From IMG/VR virus record IMGVR_UViG_3300033153_016033, positions 1 to 43,552 of that record: DNA of 43,552 nt. One strand, written 5' to 3'. The position numbers and the translations under genes are program-made. The stretch is from a virus. The notes under the pieces are model-generated. The model did not search any database, was not told the origin of the DNA, and saw only the letters and a program-made list of their open reading frames with translations. Of this stretch, positions 15,167 to 24,562 are shown piece after piece; positions within the stretch are counted from its first letter, which is position 1; the number at the start of each line of letters is the position of its first letter.

Positions 15167-15300
15167 TCTTCCGTCTTATCCTCCGTCCTATCAATCGTAG
15201 GCAATACCTCGTCTAATGCCCTATCAATATCGGCTTCATCATCATCATCAAAATATACAAACTCTGGTTGCTTATTTTTGTTCTTATGTTTTTTGGACAT
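15163..15300 (-). CDS. Small acidic/basic two-part protein, 45 residues
   Basis: The N-terminus is basic (MSKKHKNKNKQ), followed by an aromatic patch and a strongly acidic tail with four consecutive Asp residues and a C-terminal TEDKTED. The start follows the usual AT-rich spacer (AATTAAATAATATG) and lies one base from the 15302 stop, so coupled translation is likely. Its stop converges with the plus-strand endonuclease with four bases shared. Function unknown. Confidence 0.6.
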   Translation of the reverse strand: MSKKHKNKNKQPEFVYFDDDDEADIDRALDEVLPTIDRTEDKTED

Positions 15301-15301
15301 A

Positions 15302-15565
15302 TTATTTAATTATTACTTGATAAATAAAAGCTAATAATACAGTAGTTAATATAGTCCCTACCATCCCATAAACAATTTTTTGAACAAGTCTAAACTCTGC
15401 TTTTGATGCAAATTTTTCATCTAAATGTTCTTTAAATGATTTAAAATCTGTCTTAAAATCATTCTTAAATTCCTTAAAGTCATTCTTAATTTCACTCACA
15501 TCTTTTTGAATATTAGTCATATTATTCTCTAAATCATTTATTTTTAAGTCGTTATTATCAGTCAT
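15302..15565 (-). CDS. XhlA-like coiled-coil membrane protein, possible holin partner
   Basis: An 87-residue protein. The first 60 residues are a coiled coil with repeating Lys-Asn-Asp-Phe-Lys units (EFKNDFKTDFKSFKEHL), followed by one transmembrane helix (IVYGMVGTILTTVLLAFIYQ). Coiled coil plus C-terminal helix is the layout of the haemolysin XhlA / holin-associated family. It is separated by five genes from the other holin-like gene at 12888. A tail-associated anchor is an alternative. Confidence 0.6.
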   Translation of the reverse strand: MTDNNDLKINDLENNMTNIQKDVSEIKNDFKEFKNDFKTDFKSFKEHLDEKFASKAEFRLVQKIVYGMVGTILTTVLLAFIYQVIIK

Positions 15566-15904
15566 CTATTCCACCTTAATTGGTACTTCTGGAAAACTAC
15601 AAGTGGCTTCGTCTAGTAATGAAGTCTTAGAGGAAATACCTCCTAGTCCATCATTATAGTCATCTCTAGCACTATTAAATCTGCTTAATATCTTTGTAAT
15701 ATCAGATTGGGAATCATTCATAGTGTCAATCTCATTTCCCATATTAATAACATCCGTTGAAGTAGCAGCTGGAACTAAATATTCCTTTTCAATAATCTTT
15801 ATAGTCTCATCATCTGCTGGAGTAGTATCAGTATAAGTAGCAGCGATTACTACTCCTGTACAAACCAGGGTTGTGATTAAAATAGTTAATAATGTTTTTT
15901 TCAT
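15566..15904 (-). CDS. Small secreted protein
   Basis: A 112-residue protein. The start is placed at MKKTLLTILITTLVCTGVVI, which gives a clean signal peptide; a longer in-frame form overlaps the 15922 gene. The mature part is Asp/Thr-rich with a helical middle (VINMGNEIDTMNDSQSDITK) and a single Cys near the end. It abuts the 15302 gene. It belongs to the block of exported proteins and has no recognised family. Confidence 0.6.
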   Translation of the reverse strand: MKKTLLTILITTLVCTGVVIAATYTDTTPADDETIKIIEKEYLVPAATSTDVINMGNEIDTMNDSQSDITKILSRFNSARDDYNDGLGGISSKTSLLDEATCSFPEVPIKVE

Positions 15905-15921
15905 ATTAGTTTTTTTAATTA

Positions 15922-17727
15922 TTAAGTCGCAGTCCAAAGTTTTATAAATGAACCTTGTTCTACATTAATTGGAGTTGATGTAGAATTTATTTTTTCTGCT
16001 GATAAGGTGGCTCCGTCAATTATATACAATGCACCATCACCTCTATTTAATAAATGTATCTCTCCTATAACATAGGTATCTGATGTTACATAGCAAGAAT
16101 CTTTTGAATCTATATACCAGTCGCCCGTTACTGGAGCAGTACAGGTATTACCTGCACTATGAACTACTACCAATTTAGGGTCTTTGGTCGTTCCAGCTTC
16201 TTCGGAAAAATAACAATTAAATTGAGACTGTTTGCTAGAAATATGAACTGGAGCTGAATTAGCAACATCATGGTTTGCATTTCTAGTCCCCATGTTAGCT
16301 ATACCATCATCAGCTAATTCAGATTCTAAATAAGTAATTCCAGCAGCATTTAAAACAAAGTCATTATAATCAGTAGTATCATAGTTAGCATAAGTAATGG
16401 CTGTGCTATAAGCTGTTATTCCAAAAGCGTCATAATCGTCAGTTGACATGGAGGTGTTACTGACAGGCGCAACAGAATAAACATTTACATCCGGTGTTGC
16501 GTCAAGATCATCTTTTTTATAATCTCCATAAAGTGATAAGGTGGCAGAATCAATTGTATCATCTCCAATACTTGATATATCAAATCCGAATAAACTTCTA
16601 CCTATTGTTCTCCAATTTGGAGAATTAGAATCAGACAACATCCACATAAATGAGAATGGATTTTCCTCTCCACCTGTTCCGCTCCCAGTTACATTATTCC
16701 TTAAAGTAGCCCAAGCTACACCTGAACCAGACCCATACTGATAAACCACCCATCCATCTTGCGATGATGATTGATCTGCGTCTGGATAAAAAGTTGAAGT
16801 AGTATCGGTATATACTGGATATGTTGCACTATCAAGGAACGATTTTGGTATTATTTTTATTAATTTATATTTGTTTAAATACAGATTTTGATACTCTATA
16901 TTAATTAATTGGTATTGTCTCTGGTCTCTTACCCCGCTATCCCAGATATAAAAATCCTGAAAACTGATTCCTCTTCTGCCAGTAGCTGTGGTGGGTTTAT
17001 GAGACAGTTTTCCTGTCGTAGTTAAAATCCCACTTTCACTCCATTCAATTCCGTCTTCTTTAACTATGCTGTTATCAGAATATGTTATTTCAAATTCATA
17101 TCTTAAATCGCTAGTTAATCTAGTTGGCTTACTATTAAATCGTATTATTTTCCTAAGCCGTGGAGACTCCCCATGGTGTACCCAATAAATTAAATCAGCG
17201 GATGGTCTTGAAAATGCATTCCTATATATTACATAATTAGTTTCTCCAAATCCCAAATCTCCAATTTCTAATTGCCCCCCAATTCTTCTTGCATTTAATG
17301 CTTTTATTGTTTGGATGAAATCATTATCTGTAATTTCTGTCTTATCAAATATATCCCATCTATTATTATTAATGAATTTGGCTTCGCCATTGGCATACTT
17401 CGGAACTTGTACTATAAATGGTGCGTCCTCAACTGTAAAAAATTCAGAGGTCTCTACAAAATCAGTATTAATTGATTGCCATGTTCCGTCATCTTCTAAA
17501 TAATTAACCCATCCAACTGCCAATACTGTTGCCTCATCTCCATTGGGCTGAATATATTTATTAGAGTTCCATGTTCTTTCAGTTTGAATTTCAGAACCTA
17601 GGCTAGCTCCTAATAATCCATCATACTTACCACTATATAAAGTCCTTACTTCATCGTCTGTGCATCCGGATAGTCCTATGCAGAATATTATCAAACCTAT
17701 ACAAATTGTAATTTTTTTTTTAATCAT
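15922..17727 (-). CDS. Large lipoprotein with beta-sandwich domain
   Basis: A 601-residue protein with a lipoprotein signal: basic start, hydrophobic core and an L-S-G-C lipobox with Cys22 as lipidation site. Residues 30-300 look beta-rich (NYLEDDGTWQSINTDF; WDIFDKTEITD). Residues about 310-520 have the strand pattern of carbohydrate-associated jelly-roll domains (STFYPDADQSSSQDGWVVY, SIGDDTIDSATLSLYGDY). The C-terminus has a short repeat-like beta tail. A lipoprotein of this size within a phage late operon is unusual and implies a host-surface location. It follows the fibre-like gene at 17733 by five bases. Confidence 0.7.
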   Translation of the reverse strand: MIKKKITICIGLIIFCIGLSGCTDDEVRTLYSGKYDGLLGASLGSEIQTERTWNSNKYIQPNGDEATVLAVGWVNYLEDDGTWQSINTDFVETSEFFTVEDAPFIVQVPKYANGEAKFINNNRWDIFDKTEITDNDFIQTIKALNARRIGGQLEIGDLGFGETNYVIYRNAFSRPSADLIYWVHHGESPRLRKIIRFNSKPTRLTSDLRYEFEITYSDNSIVKEDGIEWSESGILTTTGKLSHKPTTATGRRGISFQDFYIWDSGVRDQRQYQLINIEYQNLYLNKYKLIKIIPKSFLDSATYPVYTDTTSTFYPDADQSSSQDGWVVYQYGSGSGVAWATLRNNVTGSGTGGEENPFSFMWMLSDSNSPNWRTIGRSLFGFDISSIGDDTIDSATLSLYGDYKKDDLDATPDVNVYSVAPVSNTSMSTDDYDAFGITAYSTAITYANYDTTDYNDFVLNAAGITYLESELADDGIANMGTRNANHDVANSAPVHISSKQSQFNCYFSEEAGTTKDPKLVVVHSAGNTCTAPVTGDWYIDSKDSCYVTSDTYVIGEIHLLNRGDGALYIIDGATLSAEKINSTSTPINVEQGSFIKLWTAT

Positions 17728-17732
17728 ATAGT

Positions 17733-20720
17733 CTAAAAAAATTCTAAAGTAGTAGTGGTTTGACCAGGGATTATCCTCAATCCACCATCTACATCCCCTA
17801 TTACAAAAGTTTCAGTAGAGGTAGCTCTGCCATTCCATACTACACTGGCGGCCGTAGTTGTTGGAGTAATTGTATTGGCCTCAAATCCTGGGGTGGTGGT
17901 CGCTTCCCAAGATGCCCCATAATCTGTTCCACTTGGCCAAGTAGCAATACAATCATCTCCTGTTAAGCAGAATTGTAGGGCTTCTATATTATTTGATCCG
18001 ATAATGTCGTCTGGAAAGGTTGTAGTCGCATTAGCAGTATTCAAATCTATTGTCATGTCGCCATCACCAGCAACTGTAAAAGAAGCTACGCTATCCCAAT
18101 CATAACTTAACCTCAACTGTTCTGAAGTATCTTCAACTTGAAGTATAACATCAGGCGTGGATGTTCCAATACCGATATTGCCATTAGCTGTTATAAAGAA
18201 ATGGTCATTGCCTCCTGCTCTAAATATCATCGAGTCAGCAGTATGCAAATATCTAATTTGACCTATTCTGCTGTCTCCTCCAGTTGTTACAGCATCTCCG
18301 AAAAAAAGATTAGACTGGGTATTGCCAAGGATTGTCATACCCTTATTCGACAGTGAATCTCCAATCACAAGGTCGTCTGCGTCAGTTGATACATTTAAAC
18401 TTTTAACACTAAAACCTGCCCTGCCATCCCCTTGTACTATAAAATCTTGATTGCCAGCAGAATCTACGGTTACTATGGATGGTATTACACCATCTCCTTC
18501 TACTGCTAAAGTAGCGTAAGGTGAGGTAGTAGCTACACCTACCCTGCCTTGCCCTGTTACAGTTAATCCTTCTGCCATTGTCCCTTCTGTAAGTTGTGTT
18601 TTATTTGATGAGGCGGCTATGGTTAATAAACTAAAACTTCCAGTCGGGTCATTGGTTACTTGTATCCGAGAAGTATAAAAATTAGTTCCTCCATCCCATT
18701 TACCCTGTTCAAAGATAGGGACAGCTGACTTGTCATAGAACATATTTCTACCACCCCAGATAGCATTTGATTGGCCAACTATATCCAAGACCGCTAGCGG
18801 AGTAGTAGTACCTATGCCTATATTACCATTATCAGCAATAGTCAAAGCATCCCCAGCCACTTCTCCATGAAGACTTACATACCCGAAATTACTAGCTTCA
18901 TTGTATCCAAGAACTACCCCATCATTAGTCGCCAATCCAACTCCAACTGATATAAAGACCGCGTCATCAGGATCTGCGTTAACATTTAAAAAGTCAGCTA
19001 TCCTAACTTCTCCGTCAGTATCCACTTCCACTTGTAATTGCGTAGTAGGTGTTTGCGTCCCAATGCCGACATTTCCATCTTTGACATATAAAGTAGCGTC
19101 AGCAGAAAAGTGAGCAGTAGTCGTTGCGCTTGTTACTGTTAAATCTCCGTTAGAGCCTAAGATGGCATCATCAATCCATTCAGTAAGTTCTGTATGTTCA
19201 ACTGTATTTAAGTGAAAATACTGGTCTGCAGTTCCACCTTGCAACCCAGATAATTCATTATGAACTGATGCTCCGCTAGATGTGAACTGGGTATCATAGG
19301 CTGATTGCACATCATTAAAATTAGTCTCATCTTTTTGGATAAGTATTTTAGCTGCTAAAAATCCTAAATCTGCCACATGATCTGGCAAAGAAGATGGAGG
19401 TTGAGCCGCTTCTGCTTGCAACAAAGTATAATCTCCCTGTCCCATAACTACCATAATTATACCGTCTGTATCACCATCAATGTAAACCCAGTGAACACCC
19501 CATCTATTAGGTGTAAGCTCAACTGAACCTTCTGTTATATCATTATAATAAATATTAGTAACTGTACTAGAGGCAAACTCTTCCCAAGCTGACCCTGTAT
19601 AAATATAAGATTCATAAGTATCAGCGCCTGAAGTGTCTTGTGGATCAGTAGTTATTCTAGTTAATCCAGCCCAAAGTACACCAGCAGTAGATTCTAAATT
19701 ACGAGTTCCAGATTCGCTAATAACTGCTCCTGAAGCCCTAACAACTTCTCCAAACACTTGAGTAACATATCCTAAAGTATTTTTAGGCACTTCAGCAATA
19801 TTCATTCCAGCTGGAACCATGTGTAATGTATTTCCTTCTCTAAAAACTTTTCCTAACAATATTCCATTTCTATTATTAACTGTTGATTTATCTATGGTAG
19901 CGTGAATTGAAGGATCACCTCCATTGTAATCTACATGGATATAACTTGTTGATCCATCCACTAATTCTAAAGTAGTTGTGGCCGTCCAGTCCATCCACAT
20001 AGCAGAGCTAGTAGCTGTTGTACCTATTTTGATTATGCCCCTGCCCGCTGCTACTGTCATTTCACCATCTCCGTTACTTGAAAATTCTCCACCATCTATC
20101 TTGCCAGCTGATTGGGTGGTGTCGAACCAGTCCTGTAAAGAAGAGTAGGTTGTATCATTTATGGTTGCGAGGTTATCTAATTCGCCGGCTATATAGAATG
20201 AACCAGTAGTTGAGGCACTGCCTTGGAAATCGCCATCACCTATAAAAGTAAAATCTCCATCAATCGTACTAGAAGCATTAACAAATATCCCCGCTGAAGT
20301 ATTAGTTGGGGTTAAAACATTTATTGGTGATTCTTGCCAGTTAGAAGAAAAAGAAGCCGATCCACTACAAGCTGATCCAGTCGAAGTTAATAAACCATCA
20401 GCATCATATTGCGCACATCCTGATCCTTCGTCTATCATGGCGAACGAACCTTTTAATTCCAAGGTAGCATTAGTAGTAGTAGAAGTTGTGCCATCACCTA
20501 CTATAAGTGTTTGCAAAGTTGAGGTTAATGATCTTATCAATTTTTTATTTCTTTCATTCACCCATTCTCTTGTAGTACTTCTGGCTCCTAATATCTCATC
20601 CCCTTCCAACATTTCTTCATCTAATATAAGTCTAACAGGAATCTCAAGAGCCTTGACTGTACCTATCACAGTCATTAATGCTATGGATATTATCCCTAAT
20701 GTTAGCCAAAAACTCCTCAT
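17733..20720 (-). CDS. Signal-peptide-bearing tail-fibre-like protein with GIGT repeats
   Basis: A 995-residue protein with an N-terminal signal-like helix (FWLTLGIISIALMTVIGTVK). Phage-fibre hallmarks follow: LSGLQGGTADQYFHLNTVEH at about 490-509, and four NVGIGTQTP-like repeats near residues 550, 633, 727 and 848. Such repeats occur in fibre or spike proteins and, as I recall, in Parcubacteria surface proteins. The C-terminus has further Thr-rich beta strands. The mix of a signal peptide and fibre motifs leaves two readings: a true tail fibre with a hydrophobic N-terminal segment, or a surface protein exported by the infected host cell. Confidence 0.65.
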   Translation of the reverse strand: MRSFWLTLGIISIALMTVIGTVKALEIPVRLILDEEMLEGDEILGARSTTREWVNERNKKLIRSLTSTLQTLIVGDGTTSTTTNATLELKGSFAMIDEGSGCAQYDADGLLTSTGSACSGSASFSSNWQESPINVLTPTNTSAGIFVNASSTIDGDFTFIGDGDFQGSASTTGSFYIAGELDNLATINDTTYSSLQDWFDTTQSAGKIDGGEFSSNGDGEMTVAAGRGIIKIGTTATSSAMWMDWTATTTLELVDGSTSYIHVDYNGGDPSIHATIDKSTVNNRNGILLGKVFREGNTLHMVPAGMNIAEVPKNTLGYVTQVFGEVVRASGAVISESGTRNLESTAGVLWAGLTRITTDPQDTSGADTYESYIYTGSAWEEFASSTVTNIYYNDITEGSVELTPNRWGVHWVYIDGDTDGIIMVVMGQGDYTLLQAEAAQPPSSLPDHVADLGFLAAKILIQKDETNFNDVQSAYDTQFTSSGASVHNELSGLQGGTADQYFHLNTVEHTELTEWIDDAILGSNGDLTVTSATTTAHFSADATLYVKDGNVGIGTQTPTTQLQVEVDTDGEVRIADFLNVNADPDDAVFISVGVGLATNDGVVLGYNEASNFGYVSLHGEVAGDALTIADNGNIGIGTTTPLAVLDIVGQSNAIWGGRNMFYDKSAVPIFEQGKWDGGTNFYTSRIQVTNDPTGSFSLLTIAASSNKTQLTEGTMAEGLTVTGQGRVGVATTSPYATLAVEGDGVIPSIVTVDSAGNQDFIVQGDGRAGFSVKSLNVSTDADDLVIGDSLSNKGMTILGNTQSNLFFGDAVTTGGDSRIGQIRYLHTADSMIFRAGGNDHFFITANGNIGIGTSTPDVILQVEDTSEQLRLSYDWDSVASFTVAGDGDMTIDLNTANATTTFPDDIIGSNNIEALQFCLTGDDCIATWPSGTDYGASWEATTTPGFEANTITPTTTAASVVWNGRATSTETFVIGDVDGGLRIIPGQTTTTLEFF

Positions 20721-20722
20721 AT

Positions 20723-21709
20723 TTATTGATTCATTAATTTCATTGCCTCTGCAATATTTTTAACATTTACTTTGTCTATACTCTTTTGTAACACTTTCGC
20801 ATTTTGGTTCACAACCACTAGCAGAGCCTTAATCCTTTTCTTATCTTCTTTATTTAAGGCTTCTATCATCTTCTCTGTCATCTGCATGTTGCTAGCAAGT
20901 TGTCCCAGTTCATGTTGCAGATTAGCCGTTAGATTTAAAATATTATGCTGGTCAAGCGAGGCTAATTTTTTATTCATCTCGCTAATACTATTGGTCAGTA
21001 TCCCGAACTGGTCTATCGAGCTTAGCAGATTATCAAGTTTACTATTAACTGCTATATTCTCTTGATTACTATTTTTGATATTTCTATCTAAATCCTTTAT
21101 AGCTCCCATTACTTTTTTATTGGTGTTGCTATGCATACCAGTTAGGCCAGTCAACTTATCAGTTATCATTGATTTTAATTCTCTTGTATTTATTTTAGGT
21201 TCCGGAATTTCTAAGTCAGTCATCACCTTATCATTCTCAAAATTAAAATCAGACCGACTAGCCAATATTTTAGCTGCGGTCATATTATCACTTATAACTT
21301 TCTTCCAAACTTCCTCAGATACTTTTTTAGAGATATTATCAATATCTTTAGAACTAACTCCAGCTCCCCCTCCACCGCCTGCCATAATAGGATTACTATT
21401 AGGTATTCTCCTAACTTTCAATACTTCACTCTCACCTGATATGCTTTCAGACTTTGGTGTACCAGCCGTTCTGTCAGCAGCTGATTCATAAATATCATAA
21501 ACTATTTCAAATTCACCCTCGTTAGCTGGTGTATGATCTCCCTCATAAACATAACCAATAGTAGTATTGGCATCTAGATCTATTGTATCTACTACATCAC
21601 CATCAACATCAAGAACTCTGGCTTGTGGAAATAACCCAGTTGTCTGATATGGATCTGTCCATCTAATTGATTGTAATACTCCTGCCTCCCCCCATCTAAA
21701 ATTAGACAT
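20723..21709 (-). CDS. Baseplate/fibre-connector-like protein with coiled-coil C-terminus
   Basis: A 328-residue protein without a signal peptide. The first 105 residues form a compact beta domain (RWGEAGVLQSIRWTDPYQTT, EGEFEIVYDIYES). A flexible Gly-rich hinge (MAGGGGGAGVSS) leads into about 210 residues of amphipathic helix (KKVMGAIKDLDRNIKNSNQ; KKRIKALLVVVNQNAKVLQK), predicted to form a long coiled coil. A globular head on a stalk fits a fibre base or linker. Its stop lies two bases from the start of the 17733 gene. Confidence 0.6.
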   Translation of the reverse strand: MSNFRWGEAGVLQSIRWTDPYQTTGLFPQARVLDVDGDVVDTIDLDANTTIGYVYEGDHTPANEGEFEIVYDIYESAADRTAGTPKSESISGESEVLKVRRIPNSNPIMAGGGGGAGVSSKDIDNISKKVSEEVWKKVISDNMTAAKILASRSDFNFENDKVMTDLEIPEPKINTRELKSMITDKLTGLTGMHSNTNKKVMGAIKDLDRNIKNSNQENIAVNSKLDNLLSSIDQFGILTNSISEMNKKLASLDQHNILNLTANLQHELGQLASNMQMTEKMIEALNKEDKKRIKALLVVVNQNAKVLQKSIDKVNVKNIAEAMKLMNQ

Positions 21710-21732
21710 AAATTAAATAATTAATTTCCATA

Positions 21733-21761
21733 TCCCAGCCCCTATAAAGGGACTAGGGATG
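21733..21761. other. Intergenic hairpin between 21775 and 20723 genes
   Basis: On the minus strand TCCC-t-AGTCCC pairs with GGGGCT-GGGA around a six-base loop: about ten pairs with one bulge and one wobble. No T-run follows. It may mark mRNA processing or protect the 3' end. Confidence 0.4.
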
Positions 21762-21774
21762 AAAACCATTGAGG

Positions 21775-22470
21775 TTATCTAGTGTGGCAGTTCGCATATA
21801 CAGCACCGACCATAGAAGAATAGCAAGTAGAAGATGCACTGTCTCCAACCCCACCAATAGTAGGATTGTCAAATGCACCTAAAAGATATTCGTCAGTCTT
21901 CCATAACCAACTATCTTGGGTATTAGTACCAGTATTGTCTGTATCATTCCATAAAGCTGTAGTAGTCGTAGGCAAAGTAGAAGAAGCAATTATAGCACCT
22001 CCACTCGCTGACCATGCGGTAGCAGAAGTAGATGTTCCTACATTAAATTGCATTCCGCAAGAATTCCCTGACGAATTAGTATTTACTTCCAATTCAAGTC
22101 CTTGGCAAATTCTATCTTCACCAGTATTTTGAATTGCGAATAATCCACCAGGAGTAGTAGTCGCACCAGCTGTTACAGTCAAAGATGCACTTGATTCACT
22201 CCCGTAAGTTATTATTCCTAAGGTAGCAATTTCATCAACGACTAAGTCATTGGTAATATGCACATCAGTAAAAGTAGTTGGAGAAGCAATATAAGCACCT
22301 AATTGCCCAATAGCGTCAGACACTACTGGGGCAGGAGCTTCAATATAGTCTCCTTCCACAACAACTTTCGGAGCTTCTTGCCCGAGGTAAGCCTTAATAT
22401 TGCCGATATTAGTACCGACAATAGCTATAGCCATGATAACCACCAATGCAATTATATTTCGTTTGTTCAT
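21775..22470 (-). CDS. Secreted or membrane-anchored Thr/Ser-rich protein
   Basis: A 231-residue protein with an N-terminal helix (IIALVVIMAIAIVGTNIG) that is either a signal peptide or an anchor. The mature part is rich in Thr/Ser with TTTPGG and TSTSAT motifs and four to five Cys (ICQGL, SCGM, TCYSS, NCHTR). This composition resembles exported proteins of Parcubacteria as I remember them. It lies directly downstream of the capsid-region coiled-coil gene. No catalytic motif was seen. Confidence 0.6.
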   Translation of the reverse strand: MNKRNIIALVVIMAIAIVGTNIGNIKAYLGQEAPKVVVEGDYIEAPAPVVSDAIGQLGAYIASPTTFTDVHITNDLVVDEIATLGIITYGSESSASLTVTAGATTTPGGLFAIQNTGEDRICQGLELEVNTNSSGNSCGMQFNVGTSTSATAWSASGGAIIASSTLPTTTTALWNDTDNTGTNTQDSWLWKTDEYLLGAFDNPTIGGVGDSASSTCYSSMVGAVYANCHTR

Positions 22471-22472
22471 AT

Positions 22473-22961
22473 TTACTTTTCTTTAGTTTTTACAGATGGT
22501 TTCTTGATGGTTTCCTTGGCCTTTTCGACTTTTACCTCTTCAGTGGCCTTTTCTTCCACCTTTTTAACATTGGGCTTTTTCTCAGATTCCACTAATTCTT
22601 CATATCTTTTATTTTCTTTCTTTTCTTCCTTTTCAGCTTTCTTCTCTTTAGCCTTTGCATTAATCTTTTTCTTTTCTTCAGACCTCTTTGCCTCTTCTTC
22701 AGCTTCCTCTGCTTTTTTCTTAGCAATTTCAGCATCCAGTTTCTTCTTAGCTTCCTCTTCTTTTCGCTTCGCCATAACTTGAGCCTTGTATTCCTCTTCG
22801 GTAGCAGGTGCTACTTCTAGGCAATGCATCATGTTATATAGCTTTCTAGCATCCTTTTCTTCTACAACCACATACTTCTGATGAGCAATAGTTACCGTAT
22901 TACCACTAATAGATAAATTAACCTCTTTGACTTCTGGATTATAAACTTTTGCATAGTCCAT
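22473..22961 (-). CDS. Lys/Glu-rich coiled-coil protein near capsid genes
   Basis: A 162-residue protein. Residues 1-55 form a small beta domain (VNLSISGNTVTIAHQKYVVV). The remainder is almost entirely Lys, Glu and Ala and is predicted to form a single long charged helix (KRKEEEAKKKLDAEIAKKKA). Position directly after the major capsid gene suggests a capsid-associated or assembly factor; composition alone cannot decide. Confidence 0.6.
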   Translation of the reverse strand: MDYAKVYNPEVKEVNLSISGNTVTIAHQKYVVVEEKDARKLYNMMHCLEVAPATEEEYKAQVMAKRKEEEAKKKLDAEIAKKKAEEAEEEAKRSEEKKKINAKAKEKKAEKEEKKENKRYEELVESEKKPNVKKVEEKATEEVKVEKAKETIKKPSVKTKEK

Positions 22962-22983
22962 AAAAATTCAAATTAGTTAATAA

Positions 22984-23967
22984 TTAGCTAGTATAGCTTT
23001 GACCATCGCCCTTAGTTGCCCATGTACCTCTCCAATCGGAGTGTCCAGCAGCCATTCTAAAGTCGATCGAGAAGACCCTATTCTGGGTTTTACTGTCAAT
23101 TGAGGTATTAAATTCTGGCTCTTGACGAAGATACACTTTCAATTTAGAGAAAGCATTATCCACTAGATACCAAGCAGTAGCTGAACCGCCATTGGTTGAG
23201 TTCAACCATCTGGAAGTTACAACATCAATGCGCCCTTCATAGAAGTTCACATCGTTGTTAGCTGTAGTTGGTCTAAGCGGAGTATTCGCAAATATTACTG
23301 CGTCTTTTTCCAAATCATCAGGTACGACCAATGTTGCTTTCCCCATAAACTCCATTGGCAAACCTCTATCAGTCAACTGTTTGACCAAAGCCAAACGACC
23401 TGTTTCAAGGTTTAATTCTGTCAAAGTGATACCTGTACCAGAGGCATTACTTTGGGCTGTACCCCCATCTTTTCTAGGATGAGAGACTGAGAACAACGCT
23501 TTCGTATCATTCATACGATACAGCGTATAGTTGTTATTCGTAACAGCAGTCGTAAAACCACCATTAAGAATATTCATTGAGTACTTAGCTTTGGTCATTC
23601 TAGCTGTAATAGCAGCTAAACGAAAACTGTCCAACTCTTTTTGATAATCAGTATCTCTAAGCCTATTTTTAGTAACCTCAATAGTCTTCGTTAAATCTTT
23701 GATTGTATAGACTGTTTCATAAGTTACTAAATTAGAGTCCTGATCATAAGCATCGCCTTCATTCGTTTCATTATACAAACCAAGACCAGCTGTCCCAATA
23801 TCTCTAATGATAGAATCATTTGTGCTAATCACATTCATAACTCTACCGACTGGTTCCATACTATCGTATAGTTCCAATGATTGATCAAACACATCAGCAA
23901 ACTTAGCAATCGCTCCTCTTTGGGCTAAATCACCAAATACTGCTCGTGTTTCAACTAATTGTTGCAT
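22984..23967 (-). CDS. Major capsid protein, HK97-fold type
   Basis: A 327-residue protein beginning MQQLVETRAVFGDLAQRGA. It has a long helix with TVYTIKDLTKTIEVTKNRLR, the SMNILNGGF and SHPRKDGG loops, PDDLEKDAVIFAN and the C-terminal RVFSIDFRMAAGHSDWRG block. This pattern, the size, and the position after scaffold-like and decoration-like genes fit Mu gpT-like / HK97-fold capsid proteins. There is no obvious long N-terminal delta domain, so the separate scaffold at 24563 would serve assembly. Confidence 0.8.
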   Translation of the reverse strand: MQQLVETRAVFGDLAQRGAIAKFADVFDQSLELYDSMEPVGRVMNVISTNDSIIRDIGTAGLGLYNETNEGDAYDQDSNLVTYETVYTIKDLTKTIEVTKNRLRDTDYQKELDSFRLAAITARMTKAKYSMNILNGGFTTAVTNNNYTLYRMNDTKALFSVSHPRKDGGTAQSNASGTGITLTELNLETGRLALVKQLTDRGLPMEFMGKATLVVPDDLEKDAVIFANTPLRPTTANNDVNFYEGRIDVVTSRWLNSTNGGSATAWYLVDNAFSKLKVYLRQEPEFNTSIDSKTQNRVFSIDFRMAAGHSDWRGTWATKGDGQSYTS

Positions 23968-23998
23968 ACATTTATAGTATTAATTGATAATTAGCTTA

Positions 23999-24544
23999 TT
24001 AAGAGTAAGCGGCTCCTGCACTTAATTCTGATTCCAGAATAGAGACTAAAAGTCTAGTACTATCTGCGGGGTCAGTTCCCCATCCGTACAATTGCGCTTG
24101 ACCATTTCTAACAGATGAAGTTTCGTCAATAGTAGATTCACTATCTACATTAAATGCAGCTCCAACTTTTTCAGATGAGTTAGTAGTACCAATAGTACCA
24201 GTAACATCACCAGAATAGATTGATTCTTGCGAAACATCTACTTGAACAGAAATTTTATCAACTGTTTCATTGTCAGAAGCAACGGTTACAACACCACTAG
24301 CAATTGTAGCTGAACCTTGGGTAGCCTTGGTTGTCAATTGAGGAGTAAGTGAATTACCATACTTATCAACAACGGAATGAACTACACCAAAAATGGCTAC
24401 ACCTGCAGATAGTTTTTCAGCATTACCAGCATTAAAAACTTTGACCATATCACCTATTGCGATATCATCATCATTGTCAATTATAACAGTCTTCAAAACT
24501 GGAGCTGAATTTCCACGCAATGTTTTAGCATAACTAAAAGACAT
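23999..24544 (-). CDS. Capsid decoration-like protein
   Basis: A 181-residue protein, beta-rich and without a signal peptide. It has an early DDDIAIGDMVKVFNAGNAEK block and AIFGVVHSVVDKYGNSLTPQ, which resemble the beta-barrel of capsid decoration or head-stabilising proteins. The gene order of scaffold-like, decoration-like and capsid supports this. The C-terminus is LLVSILESELSAGAAYS. Confidence 0.6.
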   Translation of the reverse strand: MSFSYAKTLRGNSAPVLKTVIIDNDDDIAIGDMVKVFNAGNAEKLSAGVAIFGVVHSVVDKYGNSLTPQLTTKATQGSATIASGVVTVASDNETVDKISVQVDVSQESIYSGDVTGTIGTTNSSEKVGAAFNVDSESTIDETSSVRNGQAQLYGWGTDPADSTRLLVSILESELSAGAAYS

Positions 24545-24562
24545 AATCGTGCGTATTAACTA